A DNA stretch of 64,000 bases from NCBI GenBank assembly GCA_020736575.1, contig JAGPYM010000048.1, forward strand, positions 124,001-188,000. Reading direction: 5' to 3'. This document shows positions 32,159-43,022 of this stretch, in pieces. The stretch is from Thelonectria olida (taxonomy: Eukaryota > Ascomycota > Sordariomycetes > Hypocreales > Nectriaceae). The notes below the pieces were generated by a model. It saw nothing but the letters and a program-made list of their open reading frames with translations, was not told the DNA's origin and did no database searches. Every line of letters begins with the position of its first letter. The first letter of the stretch is position 1. Position numbers and translations under genes: made by a program.

Positions 32159-33672
32159 TACTGTAAACCTGACTTTGTAGTGAAGAGTAGCCAATCGAGC
32201 GGTCAAGCAGAGGAAGCATGGAACGAATTCTACCGATTTTGGCACTCAATTGTGGATTCGCCAACCGAAGTGATGTTCAAAGAGCGGTTGGCCAAGTTTG
32301 AGCTCAAGTATGCCAATAGCTACCCCCGGGCTGTTGGGTATATTAAGTTATACTGGCTTGAGCCGCACAAAGAGAGAATCGTTAAAGCATGGGTGGATAA
32401 GCACTTGCATTTTGGCAATGTGGCCACTTCGAGGTCCTCAGCCAGGGTTTACATCAATATTGAAAGCTAATTAACGTTTGCCTCCTAGGGCCGAAGGAAT
32501 CCACTCGTTGATCAAATCGTATATCAACACATCCACATTCAACCTCTTCGACTCTTGGCAGGCCATGCGCCACGCGGTCACCAACCAACTAAAAGAGCTG
32601 AATCACATACGAGCCTCTCAACAGACCCGGACGCCTCTAGATGTCTCGGGACACCAGGCCCTGCGCAAAGTGCAAGAGCAGCGGAAGTTACTTCTGGCGC
32701 CTCTCAAAGCTCCTTGCAGTCAGTCTTTCACTTCCTCACATGGACTGCCATGTTCTCACACGTTGAAGAAACTTGAGGAGGAAAAGCAGAGTCTTTTGCT
32801 TGAGCATTTTCATCCTCATTGGGCCTTGAAACGGAATGTGGACCGGCCGCGGCCCATGCTGGAACCGCGTAGAGTCCCAAGGTAAGGTATCCAGACAACT
32901 AGCCAGCCCACAACGAGCACCAGACGAGAACCCTCTGGATTTGAAATCGTCCAGTCGGGCAAGAAAGAGCCCCCGTACGTGCAGTAGACGTCACGCAGTC
33001 GGTCACATAAAGTCCTCGAGAGCATGTCCTCTGAGGCTCCAGGAGTTGCTCACACACACAGCACCAGCTTCGAAGTCAGTCCCGCAGCCGGATGCAACAC
33101 CAGTCGCCATTCTAGCTCTATTGGCCGGAGCTACACTAGAACGCCCTGCGGAAGCTGTTCGACGCTCTTACTCTCCTGCTGCTATACTAACCCAATTTGT
33201 CCCGCCTTTGCCTACTATACAAGATTCCCCTATAGGCCCCCACTATCTTATCGTTTCAGACGGTCGGGCAGGAACTGTGCCAAGCTCCGTCAGTGGAGAG
33301 TCTATAGTGCAATAACCGTGCCATTTGCGCGAGCCCCTCCTATATTTACTACTGAGGTATGACTTGCCATAAGCTATATATGGAAGGTATGTTACCGCGA
33401 GAAGCGCGTGGTATGCAGGCAGCCCACCGGCAGCATTAAGACCAACCAGCAATATCGTAGGGCGATGGGGCTGCCACAAAGGTACGACAAGCAGTGTTGG
33501 AAGTCGCGGGTGTTAGACGATCAAGTCGGTGGCAGAGCCCTAGAACATTCTACAGCTACCCATACCTATATATAGATGGTGGCCCTTCCACCTCTCACTT
33601 GTAAGAATTAAGCAATCTGAATCTTCTCATTTCAACAAGCAGAGCTATGAGTGGTGTCTGGACTACAAGCAG

Positions 33673-33930
33673 ATGTCCAAGCGCTACATGACTTCAATAG
33701 GATCAAGAGAATGGACGAAACAAGAGATGATGGCGTATTTGGATTGGAGTAAGGCGGAGGATGAACGCATTGAGGCCCAAGTCGTTCATGAGATGGGAGA
33801 CAATCCGCTGGCAAACAAGAGAAGAGGTGTGAAAGACATCTGGAAGAGCGTTGAAAGAGACAGCAAGAAGCAGCAAGCCTTGCATTCGACTGCTGGCTCG
33901 GTAGATCAGTATATTGTCGTCAAACCGTAG
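33673..33930 (+). CDS. Small accessory ORF inside the MULE
   Basis: 85 codons between the transposase and the 3' terminal repeat: WTKQEMMAYLDWSKAEDERI, then EMGDNPLANKRRGVKDIWKS and VERDSKKQQALHS. The same frame is open upstream (SYEWCLDYKQ) but has no ATG before 33673. A TATA-like ATATATAGATGG lies near 33571. The protein is polar, helical and Lys/Glu-rich, without a domain I recognise. Its intact state beside a broken transposase suggests it was, or is, an element-encoded accessory protein. Confidence 0.5.
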   Translation: MSKRYMTSIGSREWTKQEMMAYLDWSKAEDERIEAQVVHEMGDNPLANKRRGVKDIWKSVERDSKKQQALHSTAGSVDQYIVVKP

Positions 33931-34056
33931 CCGATTATACTTTACTGTTGTCAAATGAGGACATAGTAACTTCAGACTGTGCATGTGAGTTTGCAGGCGT
34001 GTTGCATGGGCCAATGGGACGCTGGACAGTTTGTGGGTGGCGCGCCCGGGCGCGCA

Positions 34057-34639
34057 ATTTTATTTGGGCGCCCTCAAGGCACTGTCTCCCCTTCTTTGCT
34101 TATGCTGTCTCATTTGCTCTTCCTCTCTGCGGATTCCCGTGGTTTAGTAGTGTTGTTTGCGAACTAACTTGAAGCCTATTCTCCAAGTGTTCAGTGTCCT
34201 ATTGTCGCAGGCCAGGCATGATCTCAACCAGCCTCAGGAAACAACAGCACTTAGTAATCAACCTGTGTGCTTCAAGTAAAATCTGTGGGCTGGAGTACCC
34301 CGCGCTTTAGACAACAATCAATCAACACAATTGCTGCTGCTCATCATATTCACTTTAACCCTTTAAGCACGCTCAGTGCGACAGTACAATAGCAACTAGT
34401 GCCCTATTGGTTGAAAGCCACCGGGCGAAATAAATTGTGTGTGTGTGTGTGTGTAATCCTTGGTCCTCGCTGAAGAAGTGAGAAAAGCATTAGCTTAGTT
34501 TCCTCCCAATTAGTCAGAGTTACAGTACCGCACCATTACATCAGAATAAAAAGAACAACAACAAAATGAAAAAGGGGATAGTTTTATTGGGGTTGCCTCA
34601 CGTGATGACCACACTGCAGAATAGGCTCCCCGCCTTGGA
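34057..34639. other. Intergenic stretch with a (GT)9 microsatellite
   Basis: A pure GT run lies at 34437-34454. No gene recognised between the MULE end and the dispersed repeat. Confidence 0.6.
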
Positions 34640-34940
34640 GGGCTTACTGAGGGGTTCTTCCCCTCCTGCAACTGCCTCATGGGAGTCAATTGCTCGCCTC
34701 TGCAAGTAGCTCGTCATCTCTCACGCAGTCAAGACTCGATTCTTCCCTCCCACCTTCCCTTTGTATATAGAACCACTGCAATATACAGACACTTGCCTCC
34801 CTACAGGGGAGCGCGGACGGGGCTCTCTCTGACGCTACGGTTTAACGCGTTTACGCATAAGACCACAGCGACAGGTGACCCGTTACGGCCAAACCACATA
34901 CACTCTGTCCCTCTTGACTGCGTGAGGTCACCAATAAAAG
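34640..34940 (+). repeat. Dispersed 0.3-kb repeat, copy 1
   Basis: About 300 bp shared with 45574-45864 in the same orientation, from GGGCTTACTGAG to GTCAC-AATAAA. The shared middle includes CTCGCCTCTGCAAGTAGCTC, ACCACTGCAATATACA and TTACGCATAAGACCACAGCG. A TATA-like stretch (TATATAGAACC) and the AATAAA at the end suggest a solo LTR or another small transcribed element. No internal retroelement genes lie between the two copies. Confidence 0.8.
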
Positions 34941-37797
34941 ACACGTTTGACACCGCGCTCTGATCTCCAGCCAATTCTGGATCGCTCAGTCCGTGCGCCC
35001 TGGGGATGGGGTGGGGTGGGTCGACGAGGGCAACTTTGATCGGACTGTTGCAGCACCAAAGTGGCCACGGCCAATGAGGAAAGTGCCATGTGGGGGGAGA
35101 GTACGCTGGCGAAGCTAACTGACGCTCAGACCAACAAAACCCTCTTTCAGGGTCGTTCAGTAGCGGCCGAAATCAAGTTCCGCTTTTAGTTATAAAAATT
35201 TCCAAACTAGGGCCAATATTTGACAGTTGTGGCTGATTATCGGTGTGGGTTTTAGTTTACGGTGTACCCATGCAATGGTGGCTTAACCACCTGTGTTCAC
35301 GGTTGACTGCTACTAGCGATTACCCTAATGGCAACTTTTGTCCGTCTCTGGAGCGAAAGCTCGTCGCCTTGATTTGTGAAAGGGCTGTAAGCATCAACTC
35401 TTATCTTAACTCTAAAAAATATCATATAGTAAGACAGGCACTAACGATACAGTATTTGGAACAATGAACGGGATTGTTACTGAGCCAGGCAGCAGAATTA
35501 GCGCCCACCCGCTGGGGACAAAAAAGCGGCACATTCTGGCCTTGCTGCGCCGCAGTGACATCTAGGAGTGGTCGGAACATTCCGATGACGGGCGCTATGG
35601 ATCGACACCTAAGTACAAGATGAAGCTCACGCAATTTTTGGTTACGCAATTGGCGGTACGTGGTGGATGGACTCCTTGCAAGGTGATCTATGCCTTATCA
35701 ATGAAGGTGACCGACGTAATCAAAGCCTTGCCTAGGACGGGGATGGTTAATTTAAAGCCTGGTCTTAGCGGGGAGTGGGTCGGCTAGGCCGAAGGAGCGG
35801 CCTTGGTTGGAGCTTTGTCACCGTCCAAACTCGAAAGCGGCAGGGTTGGCATCGGCTCGCTGGCATGTGATTCGGTAATTGGATAAGTACCTTCATTTGG
35901 ATTCCCAGCAGCCATCCCTGGGCGGCCCACCGGCGTGTACCGCAAGCTAATCTTCCCCCTGTCAGCCCTATAGGACCGCAAAGTCGAGGTTACACAAGTG
36001 GATCGAGAATCGGGCGCTTGATTGAGCCATCTCGCGGACAATCGTATCATTAGTTTGATATTGATGTTGAGCTACACTGCAGCTTCGTTGTTATGGCACA
36101 CCCGGTCAAGTTGAACGCATTCATGTAGATGAGTGCCGCGATCAGGCTCGAACAAAACAGCCCTATCAATCCCACATCCACACTACTCACCTGGATAACT
36201 TCTAAAACTGAGACATACATAAGCTATCGAGGCTCTTGACCGTAAGCAGGGTAGCCTTTATCAGTACACCGTTCAGCTAGATGAATTATTGAGGTCTAGA
36301 CGGGCACTTGAGTAGATACTATTGACGAGTTACAACCCCTATAATGTGAGAGTTGGGACGACTGCCACACATTGTAGGTTGCTAACTGTAGCTCGTGGTA
36401 AGAAGCATGGCACCTGATGAGGTAAATGGAATAGTAATAGCGACGAGGCCCAAGGCAGGTCTAGTAGATATCAGACGACATGTCACAAATTGCTCACTTT
36501 TTGGCTAGCAAGAACGCCCTTCTTTATATTCAATGCCGCCACTTAGCCGAATGACCTCTGCACATGCCTTGAGAGGGCGCTCCCACAAGTTACTAATATC
36601 TCCTGGGGGAGTGCCAAACGCCACAATAATAAAGCGACTCGCTCGCTGGATGAATACCTTGTCGCAATCTCCCCCAGCTCAGCACGGCACGTTTGATTAC
36701 TTGACGGTCGTCGCCGTTAGAACTAGAAAGCTTCGCTACGTTTCATGCCTTTCTGGACCTGCACTTAATTCCTTGTTTCTTCTTGAAGTTCAGCCATCAT
36801 GTGCAACTACATCTACGTAGGTGTAATAATCAGCACTGCCCTTGCAAGCTAACAGCAATCCAGAAAGAGCTCAGCTGCCGGCACCACTACCACCTGGTGG
36901 AGTCGTGGTGCTCCAAGTATATCGAGACTGAACGACGGTGCTCGCCCACTATCGTGAGCAAGCAATTCTGGTGAGACTCTTACATCCACTCCTGATTATT
37001 GTTATTAACTATTCGTAAGGGAAGGTGACATCTGTGGTATGTCTGAGCTAAATGATCCGGTAGAAGAGTGACCAAGGACTGACAACTTTTAGCCACTTGT
37101 CGAGAGCGTCAGCAGCCCAGCAACCACCCCTGGGCGAAATTGATCAGAGGCCGGAATCAAGAAGGTCGTACACTCAGCAACTTTCAGCCCGAATGAAGGG
37201 CCTTTTTACTGTCAATTAAAATTCTACGTGCTTGCAAGAAATTCAAATGCTTTGCCCAAGTGCGCGGGTGGTTTTTCTTCCGCGTTGGTTACATGCCCTC
37301 ATGCAGCCTCACCAAGAGCACCACTTCCCAGACCAGGGAGGTTCATGTTAACTCCAGAGGCAATGGTCGAACACGGAATAGAGAAGGAGAGGAGTTTCGT
37401 GGCCATATAATCGACCACAGCAAGACCGACTTCCCTAAATTAGCTTATCTACTCCAAATCGAGCAACTCAGTAAATATAAGAAGAGCTTAACAACCCAAC
37501 CAGACGAATCCGGCAGACTGTTCCCATCATATATCCGCTACCTTGGGTGAACTACCTATAACTACGATCAATATGCACGCATTCCATAGAGGATATTGTG
37601 CAGAATCATCAGTCTACTATTTACTTTATATCGGCGACCTACCACAGTTTAGGCGTGTAAAGCGCGGGTAAGACGGTGCGTCCCAGCCAGTTCTCACACA
37701 ATAGATGTCAAGACGTATAGGCTGGGACGCAGAAAGAGAGGTGAAGGATTATACCTACTCTCTGGATTAGTCAGGTCATTTTCAACATGAACTTTCC
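34941..37797. other. Long gene-free stretch
   Basis: Only short ORFs without recognisable motifs. A GC-rich part (34990-35100) is followed by mixed-composition sequence. I could not place any transposon protein here. The region just upstream of 37798 may hold unrecognisable LINE sequence. Confidence 0.4.
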
Positions 37798-38918
37798 ATG
37801 GATAATATCCACAGGCTGCCCGATACCAACCCGCTTCGCAGGATGACGTCTCGCATACGAGCGTTCAGAAAGTCTCACCGGTCACCACTCGACCAGGCAG
37901 CGACAACACTCAAGGGTGCACCAATAGAGCAGCTGGAAACCATTCAACCACTCACGCTAACACCATGCGAAGAACGAGGGGCAGCCGTCACCGACGAGGC
38001 AGCAGCAAGAGAGGTGGAAGCAGGCTGGGCCATACACATCGCAGTGAGCAGCTCTGCGCGGAACAATGTATTTGGCGTCGGCGAGCAATTCAGATTCCGA
38101 TGTCTATGCGAGGCGGTCCGAAGCTCGAGACCTTTTCGTTTACTTTTGGCGTAAGGACGGAGCAGAACCCATATAGCGCAGAACTCGCGGCGATGGCATA
38201 TGCCCTAAGGCGAACCGTACTAAGTGTAGATATTGCAGCGTAGCACTGATGACAAGCAGCAAAGCTGCTGCGCTCACACTCAAGCAACCCCGTCAGCAGT
38301 CTGGTCAGGAATATATACACTGTATCTACAATTCGATTGAAGAGCAGCTGGAAGACGGAAACGTTGTGAGGGTCCTGTGGATACCCTCGAGCGACAAGAA
38401 TAAACTTCTGAAGACTGCCAAGGCAGAGGCAGGGAAGGCAATAGGGGAGGGGGCCGTCCCTCAAAAGCGGTTTCCCGGAATGCAATTGACAGCACTCAAT
38501 ATTGCACAATCAAACCCAATACCCAGAGCTCGTTGCCAGAAAAGGTTGGAAGGCACTCCCAGAGAGTCGATGCGGCACTACCAGGCAAACACAGAAGACA
38601 ACTCTACCACCGGCTGTCATGGAAGGAAGCTAGTGTGATCGCCCAGCTCAGGACTGGCATAGGGAGATTGAACGCATACCTCTTCCACATCAAAGCGACA
38701 CCGTCGGACCAGTGCGATTGCGGACAAACGAGAGAGACAGTTGAGCATTTCCACTTCCGATGCTAAAGTGGATAGCATACCGTACGGAAATGCTTCAATG
38801 CACTAACACCCAGAGGGGTAACATCTCCCTCTTTCTTGGAGGGAAGTCACTGGCAGATGACCAAAAATGGATGCCAAACTTGGCAGCTGTCTGGGGTGGT
38901 TTGCCAAAGACGTGTAAT
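37798..38918 (+). pseudogene. Tad1-type LINE, RNase H/C-terminal remnant
   Basis: Three frames in succession carry the 3' end of a LINE ORF2. They read HRLPDTNPLRRMTSRIRAF; a RNase H-like block (AIQIPMSMRGGPKLETFSFT, RTEQNPYSAELAAMAYALRR, SNKAAALTLKQPRQQSGQEY, VLWIPSSDKNKLL); then KVGKHS-like RVDAALPGKHRRQLYHRLSW and EASVIAQLRTGIGRLNAYLF; and the zinc-type end CDCGQTRETVEHFHFRC with WIAYRTEMLQCTNTQRGN. The pieces are separated by frameshifts and stops. The reverse transcriptase and endonuclease parts are not visible upstream. Truncation of the 5' side is usual for LINEs. Confidence 0.8.
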
Positions 38919-41900
38919 TAGCCGATACCCACAGAAACCTAGCTGAAAACTATTGCCTGCATGTCTGGCAAAGCTGGGTAAAGTTGGATCCCTGCCGTGC
39001 TGACCGCTAAGACATGGATGACTTGTTGTTCGCCCCGGAAAACAGTGGCTGGCGCCTCAGGCATGGAGAGAAGAAGCTGGATGCAACCTCCAAATCGTCC
39101 CGAATACCAACGGGCACAGAGATTGGAGGATGCGCCCTGCAACCCAGGTGTTATCGCATCCTCATCCCGCTCGTGTCTGATCAATCACCGAGTCTCGTCG
39201 GAATCTCGGGCGACATGTTCACGTACATGAAATTCTGATCAACAGTCGGAGAGACCAATCCATGATCAGATTGCATACGCCACAAATTGGCATTTCCTGC
39301 AGGAAGTGGGAGGTCAAACCGTCGTGACGGCCGCAGAGTTGATATTCCGCCAAGCGGTGAATGGCGCTCGCCTGCTCCTCACTGGGGAAAAAAGCACCAA
39401 CGTCGGAGCACTGATGAGGTTTGGATGTGTCGGCAGCCTTTCTACAGTTCATTATTGTGTGCCACGACCGTCTTTGGACATTATGGCACCCAGCGAAAGC
39501 TGATTTTCATATTTGGAATTGGTGGGCGGAATGTGGCTCGCTGTGGAGGCCTGTGGAGGCGACAGTTTCAATGCGACGACGGGCGGGACGGACCGGGTGT
39601 GCGGGAAGAGAGGAGATGGTGCGAGGAGACTCTGGGTTGTCGTGTGAGGAGGGAAACGAAGAGTGTGTTTGTTTGGGGCTAGTGCATCTCATCATCCATT
39701 CTATTTTCAAGTCCCGGAGAGGCATTAATTGATTGCCTTTGCTGGAGGGCTGTGGTAGCGCCAGTTGAAAGTGAAGGAGCGGAGGGTAAACAATGGGCTA
39801 GGGGAGAGAATCCGCCAATGGCAAGACGGTATCACGACTCCAGCTCGGCGTGGTCACCTCGAAAGAAGTGGACTTGTCACTTTGTGGAGGAATGGTACGA
39901 ATGCGGTCCGACTCAAGAGAAGAGCAATTATTTCCACGGGCTGATGACTAGTTCGTGTCTCAACATCCAGCATGCTCATTAAAGCTGGTCTTTCGGTCGG
40001 ACAGCCGGCTTTCTGCCGTTCGAGTCTCGCCAGCCCCATCCAATAATAGTATAGGCGGGGCAACTCTCGGACGGGCAAATTACCAGACGTCGCACATCAC
40101 ACCCGCTCAAGAACTGGTGGCATGCATAGTTTCTTTTTCTCAGCTGAGGCAGACTGAGATGTGCATGGATTTGGACGCCATCATTGACTTGTCCGCGTAA
40201 TACCAGTGACCGAACAGCCGAAACCCTGCATTCCAATCCAACAAGTGTGTGGCTCACCCCAATTAAGGCCGGGGTGATGGCCATTCACCGTTTGCAGTTT
40301 CAGTCTGCCTCCCCCACGTCTCGCACTAACTGCTATTCCCTACTTGGGTTTCTGGGTGCAGCAAAAGGAGCAATTCCCAGCGCTTTGGTCAACCACATAA
40401 CAAGGATCAATGAGCCACGCAGCGCACATCCTGCCTTTCTCGGAAGAGCACATGTGACGAACGCACAGTTCTTTTTTCAGGGATGTGATGAAATTGTCGC
40501 ATTTCAATGGATGCATATTGACAAAGCCTGTTTCATTCATGTTGTCTCTTCTCTCAGTCACCCTGCTTCTGTAGTCCCCAAGAAATCGATGAGTCGCAAA
40601 ACTTCACTCGGCGACCGAGGACGCACTGGGGAAAACAAGAAAACAATCAGCAGAAATAACAGCAGATTCGGCGCTTAAAAAGAGGCAGTGCCCGTGGTTC
40701 CCACATCCTAGGGTTGTGTAATCTTTCATATTACAGACTAGACGAACCCTGTGATTTTAGACCATGAAAATCTTAAAATCCAATCTTGTCACGCATCGTG
40801 GGATCGGATGCTTCAAGCGCGAACAGCATAACAAGCTTGATCGATCATCACTCCTTTCCGCCCCCCACCGGTTTACACTACCCCTCCAAGCCAAGACGCG
40901 GCCTGGGAAATAGTCCATGTTCTAGCCGATGATTTGCCGTGGAAAAGTTTGCTACATTAAAGCATTCAAGGTGACAAGTGTGGTGTCACGGGCGCCATGT
41001 GGGCTTTGGGTCGTCCAGTGGACCCCAACCTCTCGCAACAGCCTGCTATCACTCTCGGCTATACTGATATTGTCTATGATTTAGCATATATCGTGAGCAG
41101 GACCGGCAACAGACCTCAGCCGCCAGACGCGGCATCCTCACCCCCCGGCCTCTTCCTATACACAGTTCCCAAAATGCTCTCAAGTGGCCTTGCACAATTT
41201 GCGGGACATTTATATTGTGGCCGACATCTTGACTGTGTCCGAGGTGCAAGTCGATCCCCGACCCACTCACTCCCTTCAGCTAGACGTCAGCTAGGCGTCA
41301 ACTAGAGGACCTAATGCACACATATTCACATTGTCCAGCCAAAACCTGACTGGTCTTCCGCATCCAGTCACTAAACATTGCTGATCAAGGCCCCAACGAC
41401 TATTATTGGCGGGGCCAAGACCGGGCCAGGAGGTCATCTGCATAGGGCAGACTTCCAGCCCCCATTACGATGCGTACTGTAAATGGACAATTGGCGGTCC
41501 TCCGAGACGGTGAGACATGCGTCCAAGTAGCTACCGCATTCCAAACGTCCAAACGGCACTGAGCACAGGGCCTTTTGTTCGCGGATGATATATCATTCTG
41601 GCAGCGAGCAGGCGACCAATGAGGACCTTGGAACGTTTCCATTATGAAAAGGGGCTTACAATGATGCGTACACTCGAACGTAGGTCCACCATCCGATGCC
41701 ACCACGCAATCATAGATAGTCGGAAAACAAGTAAGGTGAGCGAGTGAGGATAAACGCAGCTGTGCCGTCCACCTATCGTCTGAGGCGTCTCGTGAATCTC
41801 GTGAATCTCTGTGAGACTATCCCCAGTTTGGCTCGCACTTCTACTCGCTGATTCGCTCTTCAACCCCAACAACACACGCATCCTGCACCCAGTAAAAAGG

Positions 41901-42100
41901 GAATTCTCTGTTACATTACACCTCATCTCTCGGCAAATACGAGTTGCGCTCTCTTCAACAGCAGTCTCAGCTCTGCTGCATGTTGCAGCTCGTTATCCCT
42001 CCTCTAATATCCACATAAGATCAACAACCCAGCGGCCTGCTACCGGTAGCACAAAATAAGCAATACTCCTCTTTCCTCCCTTCATCAATAGCCGAAACAC
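38919..42100. other. Long gene-free stretch before the kinase gene
   Basis: Scattered ORFs up to 165 codons (40184-40678) with no recognisable motif or biased composition. It probably holds old non-coding or fully decayed sequence. The last few hundred bases should contain the kinase promoter. Confidence 0.4.
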
Positions 42101-43022
42101 ATGATTCGAAGGGCAATGGAGTCAACTAACGTAGCTTTCGTGAGCTCCACCTCGATCCTGCACCGAGTCGGGGATGGCATGATCATGAAGTGTCCTGCCA
42201 ATCTCAGCAAGGAGATGTGCACTGCCTATGAAAAGCAGGTAGAGGATATTGTTCGCAACTTCGAAGTCGAGCGGAAGATCCTGGAGCTCCTAGGAGATCA
42301 TCCCCGAACTGTCAAGTCAGTGTGCCCCAGCTTCGATGATCGATATACCATTCCGTGTCCAACACTCCTTTAGGTATCGTGGATGGCAGGAAGACAAGAA
42401 AGCCTTGCTCTTCGTCGAAGCGAGCCATAGCAGTCTCCAGCTATATCTCGATCATCACGGCGTCCCATCGCAGAACAATCAGCGGAAATGGTCCCGTCAG
42501 GTCATCAAATGCCTCGAATACATCCATCGTCGGGGCGTCATCCACTGCGATATTCGTCCCGAGAATTTCCTTGTCCATGCCACCTCTGAGACGTCACTAG
42601 ATGTCTGCCTCTGTGACTTTGGTGGATCGTCGTGTGAAGAACTTGGGTTAGATGGCCTAGCACTTCCGACTCCTGCCTTCCTCGATCCCGCCGCCTTGGA
42701 CAAACGCGAGGCATCAGTAGCCACAGACATCTTCAGCCTCGGATTCGTTCTCTATTTCATCCAGACGGGGCACTGGCCCTTCAGAGGAGCTGGGTTTACA
42801 TGGGACACTCGTGAAGAGGCAGATGAGTACGAGCAGAGAGTCCAGCGCCTTTACAGACAAGGCAAATTCCCCGATGTGGACCACCTTTTTGCCGGACGAG
42901 TCATGGTGGGATGTTGGACCAAGAGGTACATGAGTGCTGAAGAAGCCCTTTGTGATTGGGATTTTGAGGTCGATATGGAACGTTTTGAAATGTTGTGTCC
43001 CGCTGCAGATGGCCAAAATTAG
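42101..43022 (+). CDS. Small fungal-type protein kinase-like protein
   Basis: Two exons (42101-42315 and 42374-43022) around a 58-bp intron (GTCAGT...CCTTTAG) give 287 residues. The join HPRTV-K-YRGWQEDKK is in frame. Kinase features are VIHCDIRPENFLV (catalytic Asp near residue 129), CLCDFGG (metal-binding Asp near 151) and VATDIFSLGFVLYF with WPF. The N-lobe is short; MIMKCP may hold the ATP Lys and FEVERKILELL the C-helix Glu. There is no Gly-rich loop. HRD is HCD, and the usual Lys of DxKPEN is Arg, so activity could be reduced or absent. This divergent class is expanded in plant-associated ascomycetes. An ATG at 42116 is an alternative start. Confidence 0.78.

Larger units (their letters stand above)
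28972..33315 (+). pseudogene. MULE-family transposase, interrupted and decayed
   Basis: Reading starts in FVDDALPPEGIYESRESLL, hits TGA (29050-29052) where a Trp is expected, and shifts frame at an A5 run (29085-29089). It continues through the zinc-binding FAR1/FLYWCH-like part (CSRRTGCKFSV...HNHPPSEDASAH) and the MULE core (LLLDCTYKTNKHAMPLLDMV). A frameshift near 29800 precedes ALLCLWHVNKAVLQY. Here the pogo element is inserted; the frame resumes exactly after it (CKPDFVVKSS, FKERLAKFELKYANSYPRAV). An intron at about 32432-32489 leads to EGIHSLIKSYINTSTFNLFD. After a further shift a zinc knuckle (CSRRHAVGHIKSSRACPLR) marks the C-terminus. Intact members cut and paste MULEs. Confidence 0.85.
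28843..34056 (+). mobile_element. MULE (Hop-like) transposon, split by a nested pogo element
   Basis: 60-bp terminal inverted repeats lie at 28843-28902 (TGGGCACCCGGGCGTGCCAC...) and 33997-34056, differing at four positions, three of them transitions. The outside is 5.2 kb; without the nested 2.2-kb element it is about 3.0 kb. The interior carries a MULE transposase and a further ORF near the 3' end. A 9-11 bp target duplication is not evident. The right repeat is followed by TTTTATTTGGGCGCCC, so the true outer end could lie slightly further out. Confidence 0.88.

Noticed and set aside
40184..40678. 164-codon plus ORF in the gene-free block
   Set aside because: No motif, no signal or splice support and unbiased composition; expected by chance in this length of sequence.
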